Source: Nilaparvata lugens
Lineage: Eukaryota; Arthropoda; Insecta; Hemiptera; Delphacidae
Length of the DNA: 64,000 bases
Assembly (NCBI RefSeq): GCF_014356525.2
Contig: NC_052515.1
Coordinates: 23,629,212 to 23,693,211 of the forward strand
Direction of reading: 5' to 3'
In this document: positions 34,951 to 46,235 of the stretch, piece by piece
How positions within the stretch are numbered: the stretch's first letter is position 1
How the letters are laid out: each line of letters begins with the position of its first letter
Translations under genes and position numbers: made by a program
Notes under the pieces: generated by a model
What the model saw: only the letters and a program-made list of their open reading frames with translations
What the model was told of the DNA's origin: nothing
Databases searched by the model: none

Positions 34951-37011
34951 CTTTGACTAATGCAGTGTTCTATGTGGAAGTTGTTACCGTGAGAACTTCC
35001 GATATTACACTTTTATCCTCGGCTGAAAAACGGAATCTCTCGGAGAACTGGATGAGAAATTCGTTACTCTTTCTAATGCAGATCTACTAAGTGAGCGTTT
35101 GAGATGTGATGTTCTCAATATATGAATCTGTGACAGAGATCTCGTTGAAAATCGAGAGTTCCAGAATGTGATGGATGTTATGAAGAAGTTTGTCTTTAAC
35201 TAAAATTGATGTCTCATGCGGTTTATTCCAATAACTTAATAATTAGTAAATCAATAATGAGATGTGTGGCGATAAGGGAAATAAGGGCGATATGTTAATT
35301 ATATATATGCATATGCACTCATAGGTCAATACAAAAATTAAAAACATCCAAAGAGTAAATAACTTGTTTGGCCTATGTAGCCGGGAGACATTGCTGTGTC
35401 CGGCCAGCAAAAACGGAGCTTCAAATTGAGAATTCAAAATCCACTCATAATGTAATGCACAACACTTTCATTTTTAGGTTGGATAAATGAGATGTGTGCC
35501 GATAAGGAATGATAATAAAAAATAGATATTTGATAATGATATGAAGCAATTTTGAAGTATATATTCTTGAATGTATATATTCAGGCGAAGTTATGAATAT
35601 GAGTCCTCTCCAACACTCAACCTTGACATTTAGTAAAGCATCTAAATTCAATCAAATTCAGCAACACATGCAAATTTAGAAAGGCCAGAAATTGACAATG
35701 GCTTCGATTAAAGGACGCTTGAATTGGTTTGAAGTATAATCCACTTGTTGCTTTCTGCGCAGAAATAACAATATTTCTCTATGTGAGTAATTTTCCACGA
35801 ATAAAATCAATCGATTGAGGGTTGTATTCCTGTTTGATAATATTATTGAATTCCTTGAAAATGAGTCACAATAAGTTTCACAGGATAAAAAATATATGGA
35901 TGCGTTGTTGTTGCAATGAAAATGACACTACAACTTGTAAAATTTCAAAAAATTCACTGTTCCATTGCTTGATAAGAAATCATAACTATGATTAATCTAC
36001 AATGTTCAATATAAACATCAAAAGTGATCATCATTGCTCTGAAGTGTAATCAGCAAAGCTATATGAATACTTCGAGCTGTAATTATACTGTATATATTAC
36101 CTTATCCAATACTGGTTGTTTTCAAAGCGTTAACCCCGATTAAGTAGTTCCGTATAAATATATGAAGCTATTCAATATAGATATCCACCACACTATCATC
36201 CTCTCTACTATAAAGAAACCTCATTTTTCCAACAAAAATTTCCAGGTCATGAGGTTTTCGTAAATGATTTTCAGAGTTTTGAACAAACTCTCTCAATAAA
36301 TCGAACCCCGTTATTGAGGTTAACAGCTTATGATATCTAAAGAATCTACTAAACGTTTTTTCATTGTCTGCGACCAGATCTCACGTATCTACCACGTATT
36401 CACCTCCCCTTCACATTCACTGTTTATTTAAGCCCTGTGTAGGTTTACGGAAATGAATGTTTCCAAGAGAATTAAACCCCTTTCACATATTTTCAAGTTA
36501 CAGGCTATATAAACAAGAAGACCTCCCATTTTATACGTGGAGTACAGTTCCACAGTGAAAGGCTTCTCAAAAATATGGATCGGATTAAAGGTTGTATGGT
36601 AAAGGCATTGGAGATGTGATCAGTACTTTTTTCAAGAAAAAAGACAACATATTGTTTGTTCCTACCTCCATAAGCTTTCTAACGGATAAACACAGGAAAC
36701 CGTAAGATTAATGTAAAACTCAACGTTATAAAATGTCGTTTATTCGGATGTGACAAATTTAAGACAGTTTTAAGTTGGGTGTCCTGTTGTGGAGTTGTCA
36801 TTCTGCCCGAGAATTCTTTCAGTTGTCTACTCTGTTTTGAAATTTTCTGTGGTGGTGGGATGGAGGGGAAACCTTTTTCAAGTTCAAATTTATGGTTGAA
36901 CTGAAAAAAAAACTCGAGAGTGAAAAATTATGCTGAGGGGCTTTACCGTTAAGCCAGATGCTGGGTGATATGGAGAGGAAACTTAGTTCTTGTTGTCATT
37001 GTTGTTTATAT
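34951..37011. other. Unique AT-rich DNA, no gene
   Basis: ATGAGATGTGTG(G/C)CGATAAGG occurs at 35259 and 35487, hinting at a local duplication about 228 bp apart. Otherwise no recognisable element. Confidence 0.4.
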
Positions 37012-37098
37012 CTCCTCCTCCTCTTCCTCTCCCAGCTCCTCCACCTCTTCCTCTCCCAGCTCCTCCACCTCTTCCTCTCCCAGCTCCTCCACCTATTC
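37012..37098. repeat. 24-bp minisatellite, about 3.6 units
   Basis: Unit CTCCTCCACCTCTTCCTCTC-CCAG begins at 37012 (variant), 37036, 37060 and 37084 (partial). Confidence 0.95.
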
Positions 37099-37224
37099 TT
37101 CTTCTTCTTCCCTCTCCTTCTCCTTGGCTCGTGCCCGGGGGTCAAAGGTGAAACCGGTATATCCTTATAGGACGACCGCGAACACAAGGCGATATTTTAT
37201 TCTCTCAATAGGTTTCCAATACAC

Positions 37225-37440
37225 ACTCAGGATATAAATTCCTTTGCTACCATTTCACTGGTGCTGCATTCAAATGGGTGTAACCTTTCAGACGAGGCGA
37301 CCGACACTGATAACAATGTGTAGCGGACAGTTTGTAATTTGAAATATCAACTGCATTTGCAGCTAATTGCTAATTTATGACCGGGCAGTCGCCTATTAAC
37401 TCGCTTGACACAATGAGACTAGTTAGGATTGGATAGGTTT
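37225..37440. other. Non-repetitive island with homeodomain-type sites
   Basis: CGAGGCGACCGACACTGATA, GCATTTGCAGCTAATTGC, TAATTTATGACC and GCCTATTAACTCGCTTGACA form a complex, CpG-bearing stretch. TTTATGACC is a Hox/Exd- or Caudal-like site and CTAATTGC a homeodomain core. No frame. Confidence 0.3.
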
Positions 37441-38229
37441 ATCGGTTGTAGTCAGTCGAGGAAATTGAAATCTCCACTATATTTCCTAATCTAGACTCTA
37501 TTATTAGTGGAATGAGCTTTTTCAGCATGAGTTATTCATGATCTTATTTTTCTACTTTATCTTTTTAATGTTTCAAGGATCGTTGTCATGATTGAATTCT
37601 GAACTCCATGAATTAATGAGTTATACGAAGTTAAGTTTTTATGTTGGTTTAGAATTTCTGTGTATTTGTGTATTCTATGCATTTCAGACCTTTTTCCGAA
37701 GTCCTCCACTAACACTGGAATTTTTGTTTTCTTGAAATGCATTCCTATTTGATCAGTTATCTAAGAAATGCTGGCCATTGTTAGTATTTGAGACTTGTGC
37801 TTCAATTCTTGTTCAAAGTCATTATTTGAAAAAAAACAAGAAAATGAGACTTAAAATCGAATGATAGTGCAGTGTTATCGATTGGCCATGCTAACGTCAA
37901 TCAAAGATTGGTCACTGATCAGACCTGAAAATGATCTGGTTAAGCTCAAAGCTGAAACTGTCATTAATTAACATTGGCAGTCGTTTAATTACATTGTCAA
38001 TCCATGAAGAATTCTCGATTTAAGATGATTCTCTTACAAGCTCAATATCTAGAGCTTTCATTTCAACTATTGTCTTCAAAATTTCAAATGCAGAATGTTT
38101 GATATCTCTCTATTAATTCAATCCATTCATAACATAATTCATTCACTTATATGGAAAAAATATTTAACAAGGACTTTTCAGTTTGATTGACGAATTCTTC
38201 AAAATATTATGTAAAAATAATTCAATTCC
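37441..38229. other. No feature seen
   Basis: AT-rich, no gene or repeat recognised. Confidence 0.4.
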
Positions 38230-38565
38230 AATAGAGATTCCCCAGTTTTCCGCTTAGATGAGAAACCCTGAAAAGCTCTCCCATGGCTGGCCACCACCCG
38301 CTGTGAAAATAGACCGTTGAAAGTGACATAACGGAAATGAGATGACAAATCACTCGTGTTCATTCATCCATTTCCGGTTATGCAATTCATTTTCCAATTC
38401 ATTCTTTCCGCTGGGGAACAGAGACGTATCCGGAATTTTCCGAAGAGGCATCCGTGGAAAATGGCCAATCGGCGGATTTTCTTTTCTTCTGCGCCAAGGA
38501 AATTGGTGTCTATTGAAGTGTAATGACTCCGGTAGTGGTTAACAGAAGAGTGGTCGAAAAAGTGT
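38230..38565. other. Non-repetitive island with regulatory character
   Basis: Contains TGGCTGGCCACCACCCGCTG, ATAACGGAAATGAGATGAC, ATTTCCGGTTATGCAATTCA, CGTATCCGGAATTTTCCG and GGCCAATCGGCGGATTTTC. CCAAT- and ETS-like (CCGGAA) words occur. One + frame (38342-38542, 66 codons) is open but has no splice-site support. Confidence 0.3.
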
Positions 38566-38739
38566 CTTTGAGGAGGAGTTTTTAAATTTTTGAAAACTGG
38601 GATGGAATCTTCAACTTTACTTTTATGCGGCTAGCTGTATTTTCCTTATTCCCTTCAAAAGTACAATATTAATCTATCTATTAAGCTCATAGATCACACA
38701 AAAATATGGATCACAGTTTAAAAACTATCGATTACAGAT
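38566..38739. other. No feature seen
   Basis: AT-rich spacer. Confidence 0.4.
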
Positions 38740-38960
38740 TGGATATTACTTCAACAATACTTCATTCACATGGGATACTTTTTAAATTAATAAAACAATA
38801 TAAAAATCTTAAAGCACCCTCTATTTAAAAAAACCATTTCAAACTATTTTAAACTAAGTTTTTTAGTTTCTAAAAAAACTTAACTAACTTTGTTTTCTAG
38901 ATTTTTAAAAATAAAGGGTGCTTTAAGATTTTTATATTGTTTTATTAATGGATATTACTT
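38740..38960. mobile_element. Foldback with 12-bp direct repeats and 34-base extension (P5)
   Basis: Palindrome 38786-38949 has arms ATTAATAAAACAATATAAAA-ATCTTAAAGCACCCT. The direct repeat TGGATATTACTT flanks at 38740-38751 and 38949-38960, leaving exactly 34 bases between the left repeat and the palindrome. The arm end is related to those of 25381-25576 and 56475-56580. Confidence 0.6.
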
Positions 38961-39517
38961 ATACAGTTACTTATATTACTTATCAGTAGTTTTGGGCAGA
39001 TGCCTGTTGTTTTACCTGGATTGTATTTGTATGTGAATAAATAAATAAATATACTACCACAGATAACTGGTGAAGATAAAAGGTCTGGAAAGAAAAATCT
39101 GTAGTCAAGTCATGTAAATTTGTCAGATTGTCACAATCTATGTTTGCAACCAAAGAGTCTATAATAAGATGCGCTATTCTATATCTTATATTCTATGCTG
39201 ATAACGTATTTTATAATATATTATAATTCAATATAAAGTATTTAATATTATCCATACTATCTCGTATTTACAGTAGTTCTATTCTCTCCACTTGCAACTT
39301 GACCAATACAATCACAAAACAGATGAAGTAAACAAAAGCATCGTTATTTTTTTCTAATTTCAAATAGACTGATTAGAATCAGATTGTGAATCGGAAACTA
39401 GAAAGTGGAATGGAGGAATTTCGTGTTTCAGTTGATCGATCGGTGTAATGAAATCTTAACGGTCCACTAAACTCTTAACACGGATTGTCTAAAATCCAAA
39501 AGTTGAATAATTTGACA
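38961..39517. other. No gene seen
   Basis: AT-rich. A short AATAAATAAATAAATA run near 39037 may be a degraded retroelement tail. Confidence 0.4.
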
Positions 39518-40195
39518 ATATTTTTAAGATGTTGAAACCTCTCAAGTTAGAATTGACTCCTTCCTCGTTGTTCCTCTTTCTTCTTATTCATCCTCTGCTC
39601 TTCTTATTCATCTTCTCCTTCTCCTCCTCATCTTCATATTATTCTTCTTTCTCATCGTCATATTCTCCTCCTCCTTTCAATCTCCTCCTTGGCGATGTTC
39701 TACAATATTTTTGAAATGTTGGAACCTCTGAATTTATTCCTTCCTCTCTTCTTTCTTCTTATTCATCTTCTTCTTTTCCTCCCCATTCACTTTTCATCAT
39801 ATTCTTCTTTTTTATTGTCATATTCTCTCCTCCTTTGAATCTCCTCCTTGGCGATATTCTACATTATTTTTCAAATGTTGGAACCTCTCAAGTTGGAATT
39901 GATTCCTTTGTTCCTTTTTCTTCTTATTCATCTTCTCCTTCTCCTCCTCATTTCCTAATCTTCACATTCTTCTTTTTCATCGTCATATTCTCCTCCTCAT
40001 TCCAATCTTCTCCTTGGCCATGTTCTACAATATTTTTAAAATGTTGGAACCTCTCAAGTTAGTATTTCTTCCTTCGTCTTCGTTCCTCTTTCTCCTTATT
40101 CATGTTCTCCTTTTCCTCCTCATTTTCTCCTCTTCTCATTCTTCCTCGTCACCTTCTCCTCCTCCTCCTCCTCCTTTCAATCTCCTCCTTCAGCG
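39518..40195. repeat. Four tandem units of about 160-187 bp, pyrimidine-rich
   Basis: ATGTTG(G/A)AACCTCTCAAGTT-type starts lie at about 39531, 39718, 39877 and 40043. Each unit continues with TTCTTATTCATCTTCTCCTT, CATCGTCATATTCTCCTCCT and CAATCTCCTCCTTGGCGATG-TTCTACAATATTTTT. Frames here are artefacts of the array. Confidence 0.85.
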
Positions 40196-40259
40196 TCTGA
40201 GACCACACATCCATGTTCGTTGACCGCAAATCCTATTATACTGAGATTCAATTCAAGAA

Positions 40260-40515
40260 GCTGTCACAACGTCTCATAAAGAACATTAATACCTTCAATT
40301 CAACTAATACTGACAGTTTTAAGTGAATCTCAGTATATCAGAGCAACGATCAAACTAGCAGAACTCCTAATAAATGACACTTAATGCTTCCCGTTTAACT
40401 AATGCTGACAGTTTAAAGTGAATCTAAGTATATCAGAGCAGTGATCACACTTTCAGCACTTCTCATAAATGCAACTAATGGGGTCCGTTAAACTTGTGCT
40501 GACAGTTTGTACGTG
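40260..40515 (+). repeat. Palindromic repeat F, three tandem copies
   Basis: ACTAATACTGACAGTTTTAA, ACTAATGCTGACAGTTTAAA and TTGTGCTGACAGTTTGTACG mark the ends of three units about 93-113 bp apart, with AGTATATCAGAGCA(A/G) GATCA linkers. This is one of the clearest tandem stretches of the family. Confidence 0.7.
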
Positions 40516-40810
40516 AATCCGCCCAGCGATCATCGTAGCGTAGCCCTATAGCCGGCGGCAACCGAGACGATATAATTTCGCCAACTATTGAAACGTGCGC
40601 AAACCACCAACTGGCAGAACGAGTGAGTGAGATAACCGCCCGCAAACCACCAGTAGAGAAACAAAGGCAGAAGATAGACAGACACACAAGGAAACACCGA
40701 AAACCGGAAGCGAAACATATCTGAAAAGAAAACAACATGATAGAACGATACACACTCAACTCTCCTCAATGAAAGGAACAAATTGCGGCCAGCGCCCATA
40801 TACTGGACTC
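40516..40810. other. CpG-rich island-like patch
   Basis: Many CpGs in an otherwise AT-rich area: CCGCCCAGCGATCATCGTAG, CCGGCGGCAACCGAGACG, ACGTGCGCAAACC, ACCGAAAACCGGAAGCG and TTGCGGCCAGCGCCC. Two overlapping minus-strand frames (40475-40759 and 40530-40799) cross it, but neither has a recognisable domain. Candidate minus-strand promoter/5' exon or a young repeat. Confidence 0.3.
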
Positions 40811-40825
40811 ACTGTTTCACAACAC

Positions 40826-40895
40826 ATTGTCAGCAGTGTTTGAACGGGGAGCAGATTGGAGTCATTTTTATAGAGTACTGACAACAGTCAGTACT
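40826..40895 (-). repeat. Palindromic repeat F, degraded copy
   Basis: TTGTCAGCAGTGTTTGAACG, GGGAGCAG and AGTACTGACAACAGTC. Confidence 0.4.
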
Positions 40896-41551
40896 AAAGG
40901 ATTTGCAAATTCTAAAGTATTTGTAAATACTTTACAGTATTTGTATTACAGTATTGGTATTGTGAAATGAAATGAAATGAAAAAGATTCTATTCATCCAA
41001 AAACTAGTACAATAACAGGAAAAATCTGTTTCTTATCATCTAAACATAGACATGTACAGTAATAATGATGTAACAAAATGATAAGATTCTTTTTATAAGA
41101 ATGAATAAAACAAAAAACGCCCAGAAGACTAGCCTGTGTGGGGTGGTATGCATAAATCTTAAAACTAGATCTAAGAACCACGTAGATGGGTAATTTGATG
41201 CGACCGACTGGTCTCTAAATATCACAAATATACTGCTAGAATGACATAAATTAGAAGAACCAAAGTGGACTTCACATAAATGAGCTATTATAATAGGATA
41301 TACAATTCTTAAAATACACTGACTACCAAATGTATCATATGAAATTTACCTCTAACTCTATGAGGGATATGATGATGAATGATGGAATAATTTCACATAA
41401 AGCAATTCCACGGGAAAAACATAAAGATACAAATACAAAGTATACGCACAATAATTCAGTGTGAGAGACCATATGCAAATATGATGACATTGAATTGCAA
41501 AGTACAACAGGTTGAGTTATATCAGGGATATGAGAATAGTTATTTGTATAT
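40896..41551. other. No gene seen
   Basis: AT-rich; minus frames of 60-127 codons show no domain and partly overlap the foldback to the right. Confidence 0.35.
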
Positions 41552-41662
41552 CTAGAGTGAAAAGTACGACTTTTTCTCCCTGTGGGAAAAAGTTTGAAGC
41601 CCGAGGCAAAGCCGAGGGCAACAATTTTCCTGAGGGAGAAAAAGTATTTTTCGCTCGTAATG
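41552..41662. repeat. Imperfect foldback, CTTTTTCTCCC motif
   Basis: GTGAAAAGTACGACTTTTTC-TCCCTG at the left and GAGGGAGAAAAAGTATTTTT-CGCTCG at the right are imperfect inverse complements. Related words (CACTTTTCCTCCCTAGGGAG and GAGCGAAAAAGTGAC) recur near 42178-42240, so a larger decayed element of about 690 bp is possible. Confidence 0.45.
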
Positions 41663-42419
41663 TACACAACATTTTTCCTCCATCTACATTTTTCGATAGA
41701 AACTGCAAATAAAATCATTTTAATAACTTACGTATTGGTGACAATGTTTCCTAACAAAATAACCTAAAATCTTAAATCTAAAAACCGGTCGACTGATTGG
41801 CACTGCCGTTTGCGCTATCTATCGGCTAAAGTTGTAACAATTATATCAGCTGAGCGGCTACCAAAAATGGCTTACTCCAGATAACGCGTTTCAGATCTGA
41901 ATTTCAGATCAAAAATATTTGTTGGCTGGTATTTTGAATAGAATAAAATATTTTTAAAATTGTATAAATTTTTATCGTCTACTAATATTAAGAATATAAT
42001 ATCATACAAACATTGAAACATATATTTCATGAGTTGATCAACTTTCTTGTTGTGGTATTGAATTCAGTTGACTCAATGACATACACCTCTATTACACTTT
42101 CTCATCTGAGCTTAGACCTTCTAACCTATTACAATGTAAGTTTTAAAATAGAGATGCTTCCCATGTTATTTAAATGGAGTCACTTTTCCTCCCTAGGGAG
42201 TTTTTCTGTTTTTTACTACCGAGAGCGAAAAAGTGACACTTAAGTATTATGTTTCAGGGAGTAAAGTAAGTACTTTAGACAGTAGGTGGAGGAAAAAGTA
42301 TTAGTATCCTCTAATTGCATAAGGTACTCCTTCACTTTTTTAAGAAAAGTGTGTTTGTGTATGAGAAGTGCTGACAGATTGCAGTGAATTCCACTATAGC
42401 CTGGTATTCCATCGTTGTG

Positions 42420-42535
42420 TATAAATATTTATTTATAACATTCCACAATCACAATATCAAATTAATGATTGGGAGAGAACCAACAGGATAATCCCAAAAC
42501 TGTTTCTCTCCCTAATTTTGATGAAAATAGTCCAA
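42420..42535 (-). repeat. LINE/SINE 3' tail with hairpin (family G, copy 6)
   Basis: On the minus strand AATTAGGGAGAGAAACAG, TTTTGGGATTATCCTG and TTGGTTCTCTCCCAATC form the hairpin, followed by an AATAAATATTTA tail. Confidence 0.6.
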
Positions 42536-42589
42536 ATGAGGACTTGTATATAATTATATATCTGGAACACAATAATATTTCTTTCAGCC

Positions 42590-42830
42590 TTCCACATTCT
42601 ACACCTCTTGCTTAGCAACCTAGAGATCCCGGGTTCAAACCCACTCAGAGCCAAAGGCTTTCGAACAGGTCACTCCCGTGTTATCGGATGAGCACGTTAA
42701 ACTGTCGGTCCCGGCTGAAGTATACAGTCTTAGGCCCATTGACGGCTCAAATGATATATTCAGGCGAGGTGAAACTTCCGTCAGGAAATCCCCACCAATA
42801 AAAGACATACGAATATTATTATTATTAAAC
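42590..42830 (+). mobile_element. tRNA-derived SINE, nearly full length
   Basis: Head with CTTGCTTAGCAACC (A-box position) and CGGGTTCAAACCC (42630-42642, a canonical B box). Central module GCACGTTAAACTGTCGGTCC-CGG, which is shared by many insect SINEs. 3' module GGCCCATTGACGGCTCAAAT, CAGGCGAGGTGAAAC, CCCCACCAATAAAAGAC and an (ATT)n tail. It is the reference copy for the partial SINEs at 815, 47960 and 52880. Confidence 0.8.
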
Positions 42831-43009
42831 CTCTAAACAAGAGCACGTGGTCGCTGATTAATGGTTGTTCATTTATTCCACTTGATGTTGCAGTGTTTTT
42901 CTTTGTTCATCCAGGGGAATGATTATTTTTTATTGATTCTTAATCACAAATGACAATGTATTTCCAGGTCATGCCAGGGATATTGCACTCTATTTTAATG
43001 TGATTCATG

Positions 43010-43880
43010 TTTTTTTTGACCAGCGTTTTATAGAGCTGATTATATTTTAGTTATTCGTGCTTCCTCCATACTCTCTGCAAATTAATGAATGAAAAATGTA
43101 ATTTACAAAATAGAATTATAGTACTCTTTAAAATTAATAAAAGAATAGATAACAACTAGTTTCAGTGTTCACACCATCGTCAGGTTTTAAAAATAAATTT
43201 AAAATATACGTTTAATCCTAAAGTGAATTTGGAAAATTGAATAAATGAATACTGATAAGATGAGGGTAAGGGTTAGACATTCATTTACGGTTCAACATTA
43301 TGCTACTCCATTCATTGCAATTCATTTAATGCTGTTAGTGGTTTCCTTTGTCCATATTTTGCTTATGGCCCTTCACTTTGAACTTTTTCTCACGTAGCTG
43401 AAATCAATTTCACTCGTTTTCATTTTGTTCGTGTTTTTTTCAAGTAGTGCGAGGAAAATTAACAGGGTGAGGTCCCATTAGACAAAGCATTTCATATGTC
43501 CATGCCTTGAAACAAGAACATTGTGCATCATAATTATATTGCACTTCATTCTGATGTTTCTAGTGCTTTCCTTTGTCCAGCGTTTGGTTTGTTTAGGGTT
43601 CTTCACTTTGAAGTAATTTGGGTATTCTCCACATACTGCGCAAAGAGGGTGAGGCCCTTACAGAATATTTGGAACAAAAATCTCAGTATTTTTAATCTGA
43701 GAACAGAGACAAGTCTCATATAATCGATTCATTACTCCATTCATTAAATTTTATTCGAAAGTATTACTTCTCTCCTTTGTGAAGAGTTTTTCTTGGAACT
43801 CTTTATTTTGGAGTTATTCGTGCTTCACTCATGTACTCGGCGAATACTAATGAGGTGACGTCTGAAATTTGTTTTTTCAC
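43010..43880. repeat. Ancient tandem repeat, about 3-4 units of 210-320 bp
   Basis: TCCTTTGTCCA or a near match, CTTCACTTTGAA, ATTCGTGCTTC and CATACT(C/G)(T/C)GC, GGTGAGG words recur in order around 43040-43090, 43340-43475, 43565-43660 and 43770-43865. Identity is low, so unit limits are approximate. The hammerhead-like fragment at 43150-43190 lies inside. Confidence 0.4.
43150..43190 (-). ncRNA. Hammerhead-ribozyme-like core in a Penelope-type repeat
   Basis: Reading the minus strand: CTGACGA (43177-43183) fits the CUGANGA box; TGGTGTGAACACT (43164-43176) can fold as a GGTG/CACT stem II with a TGAA loop; GAAAC (43159-43163) is the GAAA box; TAGTTGTTATC follows with a possible helix III and cleavage region. 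This order is that of type I hammerheads with minimal helix III, known from terminal repeats of Penelope-like elements. Whether helices I and III close well enough for cleavage cannot be decided by eye. Confidence 0.4.
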
Positions 43881-44171
43881 ACAAAGACAGCCTATGTCAT
43901 CACAAAAAACTACATCATCTCACTTTCACAGTATAGTAGGGCTTTCATAGTAGCCCAATATTGAATAATGTTTTTCGCATAAATGTCCTATTTTTCGTTA
44001 CCAAACTTTTGTTTTCGACTAGTAGTTGTGATGTAGTAGAAAACTCCGATTTTGAAATCTTTTGTGAATGATATGTTTTGTCTTGTTGAAAAGTGGAATA
44101 CGAGTGTTGAAATCTGAATATACATGTTGTTATTGATGAAGGTAAATACTATTTTTTACGCAGTCTTTGAA

Positions 44172-44198
44172 ATTTTGTTTTTCTTTTACAGGTGAGCA
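44172..44198 (+). promoter_or_regulatory. Candidate recursive-splicing ratchet point
   Basis: The pyrimidine-rich run TTTTGTTTTTCTTTTACAG ends at 44191 and is immediately followed by GTGAGC. An acceptor fused to a donor with no exon between is the structure of ratchet points in long insect introns. It lies on the same strand as the donor at 13762, about 30 kb downstream. Confidence 0.35.
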
Positions 44199-44939
44199 TA
44201 CCTATTCAATCAAAACTACTCGATATTAATGGTAAGCAAATACATTCAATCAATCTTTTTTTGTCAAGTATCTTTTAATTGTAGTCAAAAACTAGACAAA
44301 CTGAATCATAGGATGAGGTTTGAAAAAGTCCATTTAGTAAAATTAGGATAAAATAAATAGCTTATTAGTCTCAGACTAGGTGCTAATTTTTAAATAATAA
44401 AAAAAAAAAGAAAAAAAAAAGTATCTTTTATTCCTTTTGAAAGTATAAGTTATGAAATTAGTACTAATAACTGGATAATTACAGTATATGAATATTCATA
44501 AGAAGAAGACTATTTCTACGATTAGAAGGTTCTATATTTAGAAGGATCTATATTTCTACAAGTTGTAATATTCTACAAGTAGAAGGATTTCCTCCATATT
44601 TCACAAGCATAAGCATATCCTTTTTTATGAATATTTTCTTTTCGAAAAGAAAATCATCCGAAACTTTCTAATATGGATAACCTGTATTGATGCACTATAC
44701 AAACCTCTTCATCAGTTCTCCAAACAAGAGAATCCTTAACAATCGGATATGCATCCCTTTGTACAACATTGAAGTACAAGTAGTAATAGAAAAGCTGTAA
44801 CGTCTAGAAACAAATTTTGTCTAGATCCATCAACAACTTAAATTCGCTAGTTAATCTGAAATTAATCACATTAAATTTTAATCAAAAATTCGTTATCAAT
44901 TGATCAAAATTGATAACAATTAATAACAACTTCTATCAT
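44199..44939. other. No gene seen
   Basis: A-rich run AAAAAAAAAAGAAAAAAAAA near 44400 and AT-rich unique DNA. A small AGAAGGATCTATATTTCTAC duplication near 44525-44590. Confidence 0.4.
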
Positions 44940-45167
44940 CAACAGATGACGAAATTCTAAGCTGTTTTTCCAAGGATGAATTATCCTTTTAATGTCAGCA
45001 AGTTTTCTCAGGGATGAGAACTAGTGCAATTGAATATAATAAACCCACTATGTTCCAAATTTCGAGAGAATCATTAGAGCCGTTTTCAAAATACGGTAAC
45101 ATATAGACATATAAACATGAATATAAACAGATAGATAAACAGAAATTGCTCGTTCAATAGTATAGGG
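44940..45167 (+). repeat. RTE/SINE-like repeat (family C, copy 2, 3' part)
   Basis: AAGGATGAATTATCC, TCTCAGGGATGAGAACTAGT, TATGTTCCAAATTTCGAGAG, ATCATTAGAGCCGTTTTC, then AACATATAAACAT repeats and AATAGTATAGGG. Confidence 0.65.
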
Positions 45168-46235
45168 TATAGATGAGGAATACATTCCATTGTATGTATA
45201 CGGTACAATATTTCAATCCAATACTGTTGTACCTGATGAATAGAATCATGAAATGACTTTCACCAATCAAAACCAGATTCCCAGTCATGTGGCACAATTA
45301 CAAATGCTGCTTACAATTCGAATTACCATTGTAAATGTATCCAGCTACAGTAACCAGTAACCATATTGTCGGATTACATGAGACGCCATTACGCGACCGG
45401 AATACATTCATTCATCATCATTTAATAACAACTTAGATCACTGATTGAATTCTGACCTCCCATTCTGATCGCCATCAGTGAAAGTGAAGGACAACAATGC
45501 CTGTGAATTATTACTCGAATTTGAATTTCAAATTTCCCGCCTGCTCGACCATTAGGTCACGTGACCAGAAACGGTAATTAGTTGCGTTTTTGTTGGGAGT
45601 TATAGCGTAAACAGTTATTGAGCACCGGCTAAACGATAGATTGTATTAAACTGTAGTATTTTATACTAAACGATCTATGCACCACGTCCATGTGCTTTGA
45701 TTATTCTATTGGATGCTGCAGGTCACATTTTTCAATAATTAGTAGGGAATTATTGGGGTAAGACTTGGGTAATATTGTTAATCTACATTCATTTTCTATT
45801 AATATTTCTATAATTCAATTGATCAAATCAATTTCATACTGGAATGAAGGATTAAGAATATTATTTTCTCAACTCTTGAACTAGCACTTTATTAAATCAA
45901 TTTTATTCATTTCATTCTTCAATTCCAAATTCAATGCTATATTATTACATTCCTTTTATCAATTTATTCCATTACATTGATTACATCAATTGACAGACAA
46001 ATGGCCCCTTGTTATGTTGTATGGGCTTTGGCTACTTTTACTGTTTGAAATATTGAAGTTCTATTACATTTCTATATAGAGTTCTTACATTAGTAATACA
46101 TTAGTGTATTATCCTGTATCTTAGTTATTTTATTTCCTCTGTCAAAATATTCAATTTAATAAATGTATTTATCACCTTTTGCTGCTGTGACGGTGATGTT
46201 ATGATAGATATCCATATCTAATAAAAACTACTTGC
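45168..46235. other. No gene; contains a perfect M-box/CLEAR-like palindrome
   Basis: GGTCACGTGACC (45555-45566) is a 12-bp perfect palindrome and matches the TCACGTGA E-box bound by MITF/TFE/USF-class bHLH-ZIP factors. The surroundings are otherwise unremarkable AT-rich DNA. Confidence 0.35.

Noticed and set aside
41335..41718. 127-codon minus frame
   Set aside because: Overlaps a foldback and antisense frames of similar length; no domain.
42630..42642. tRNA gene suggested by the B box
   Set aside because: No cloverleaf can be completed; it is the head of a SINE.
42960..42975. TTTCCAG|GTCATG as a second ratchet point
   Set aside because: The donor half is weak and the pyrimidine tract is short.
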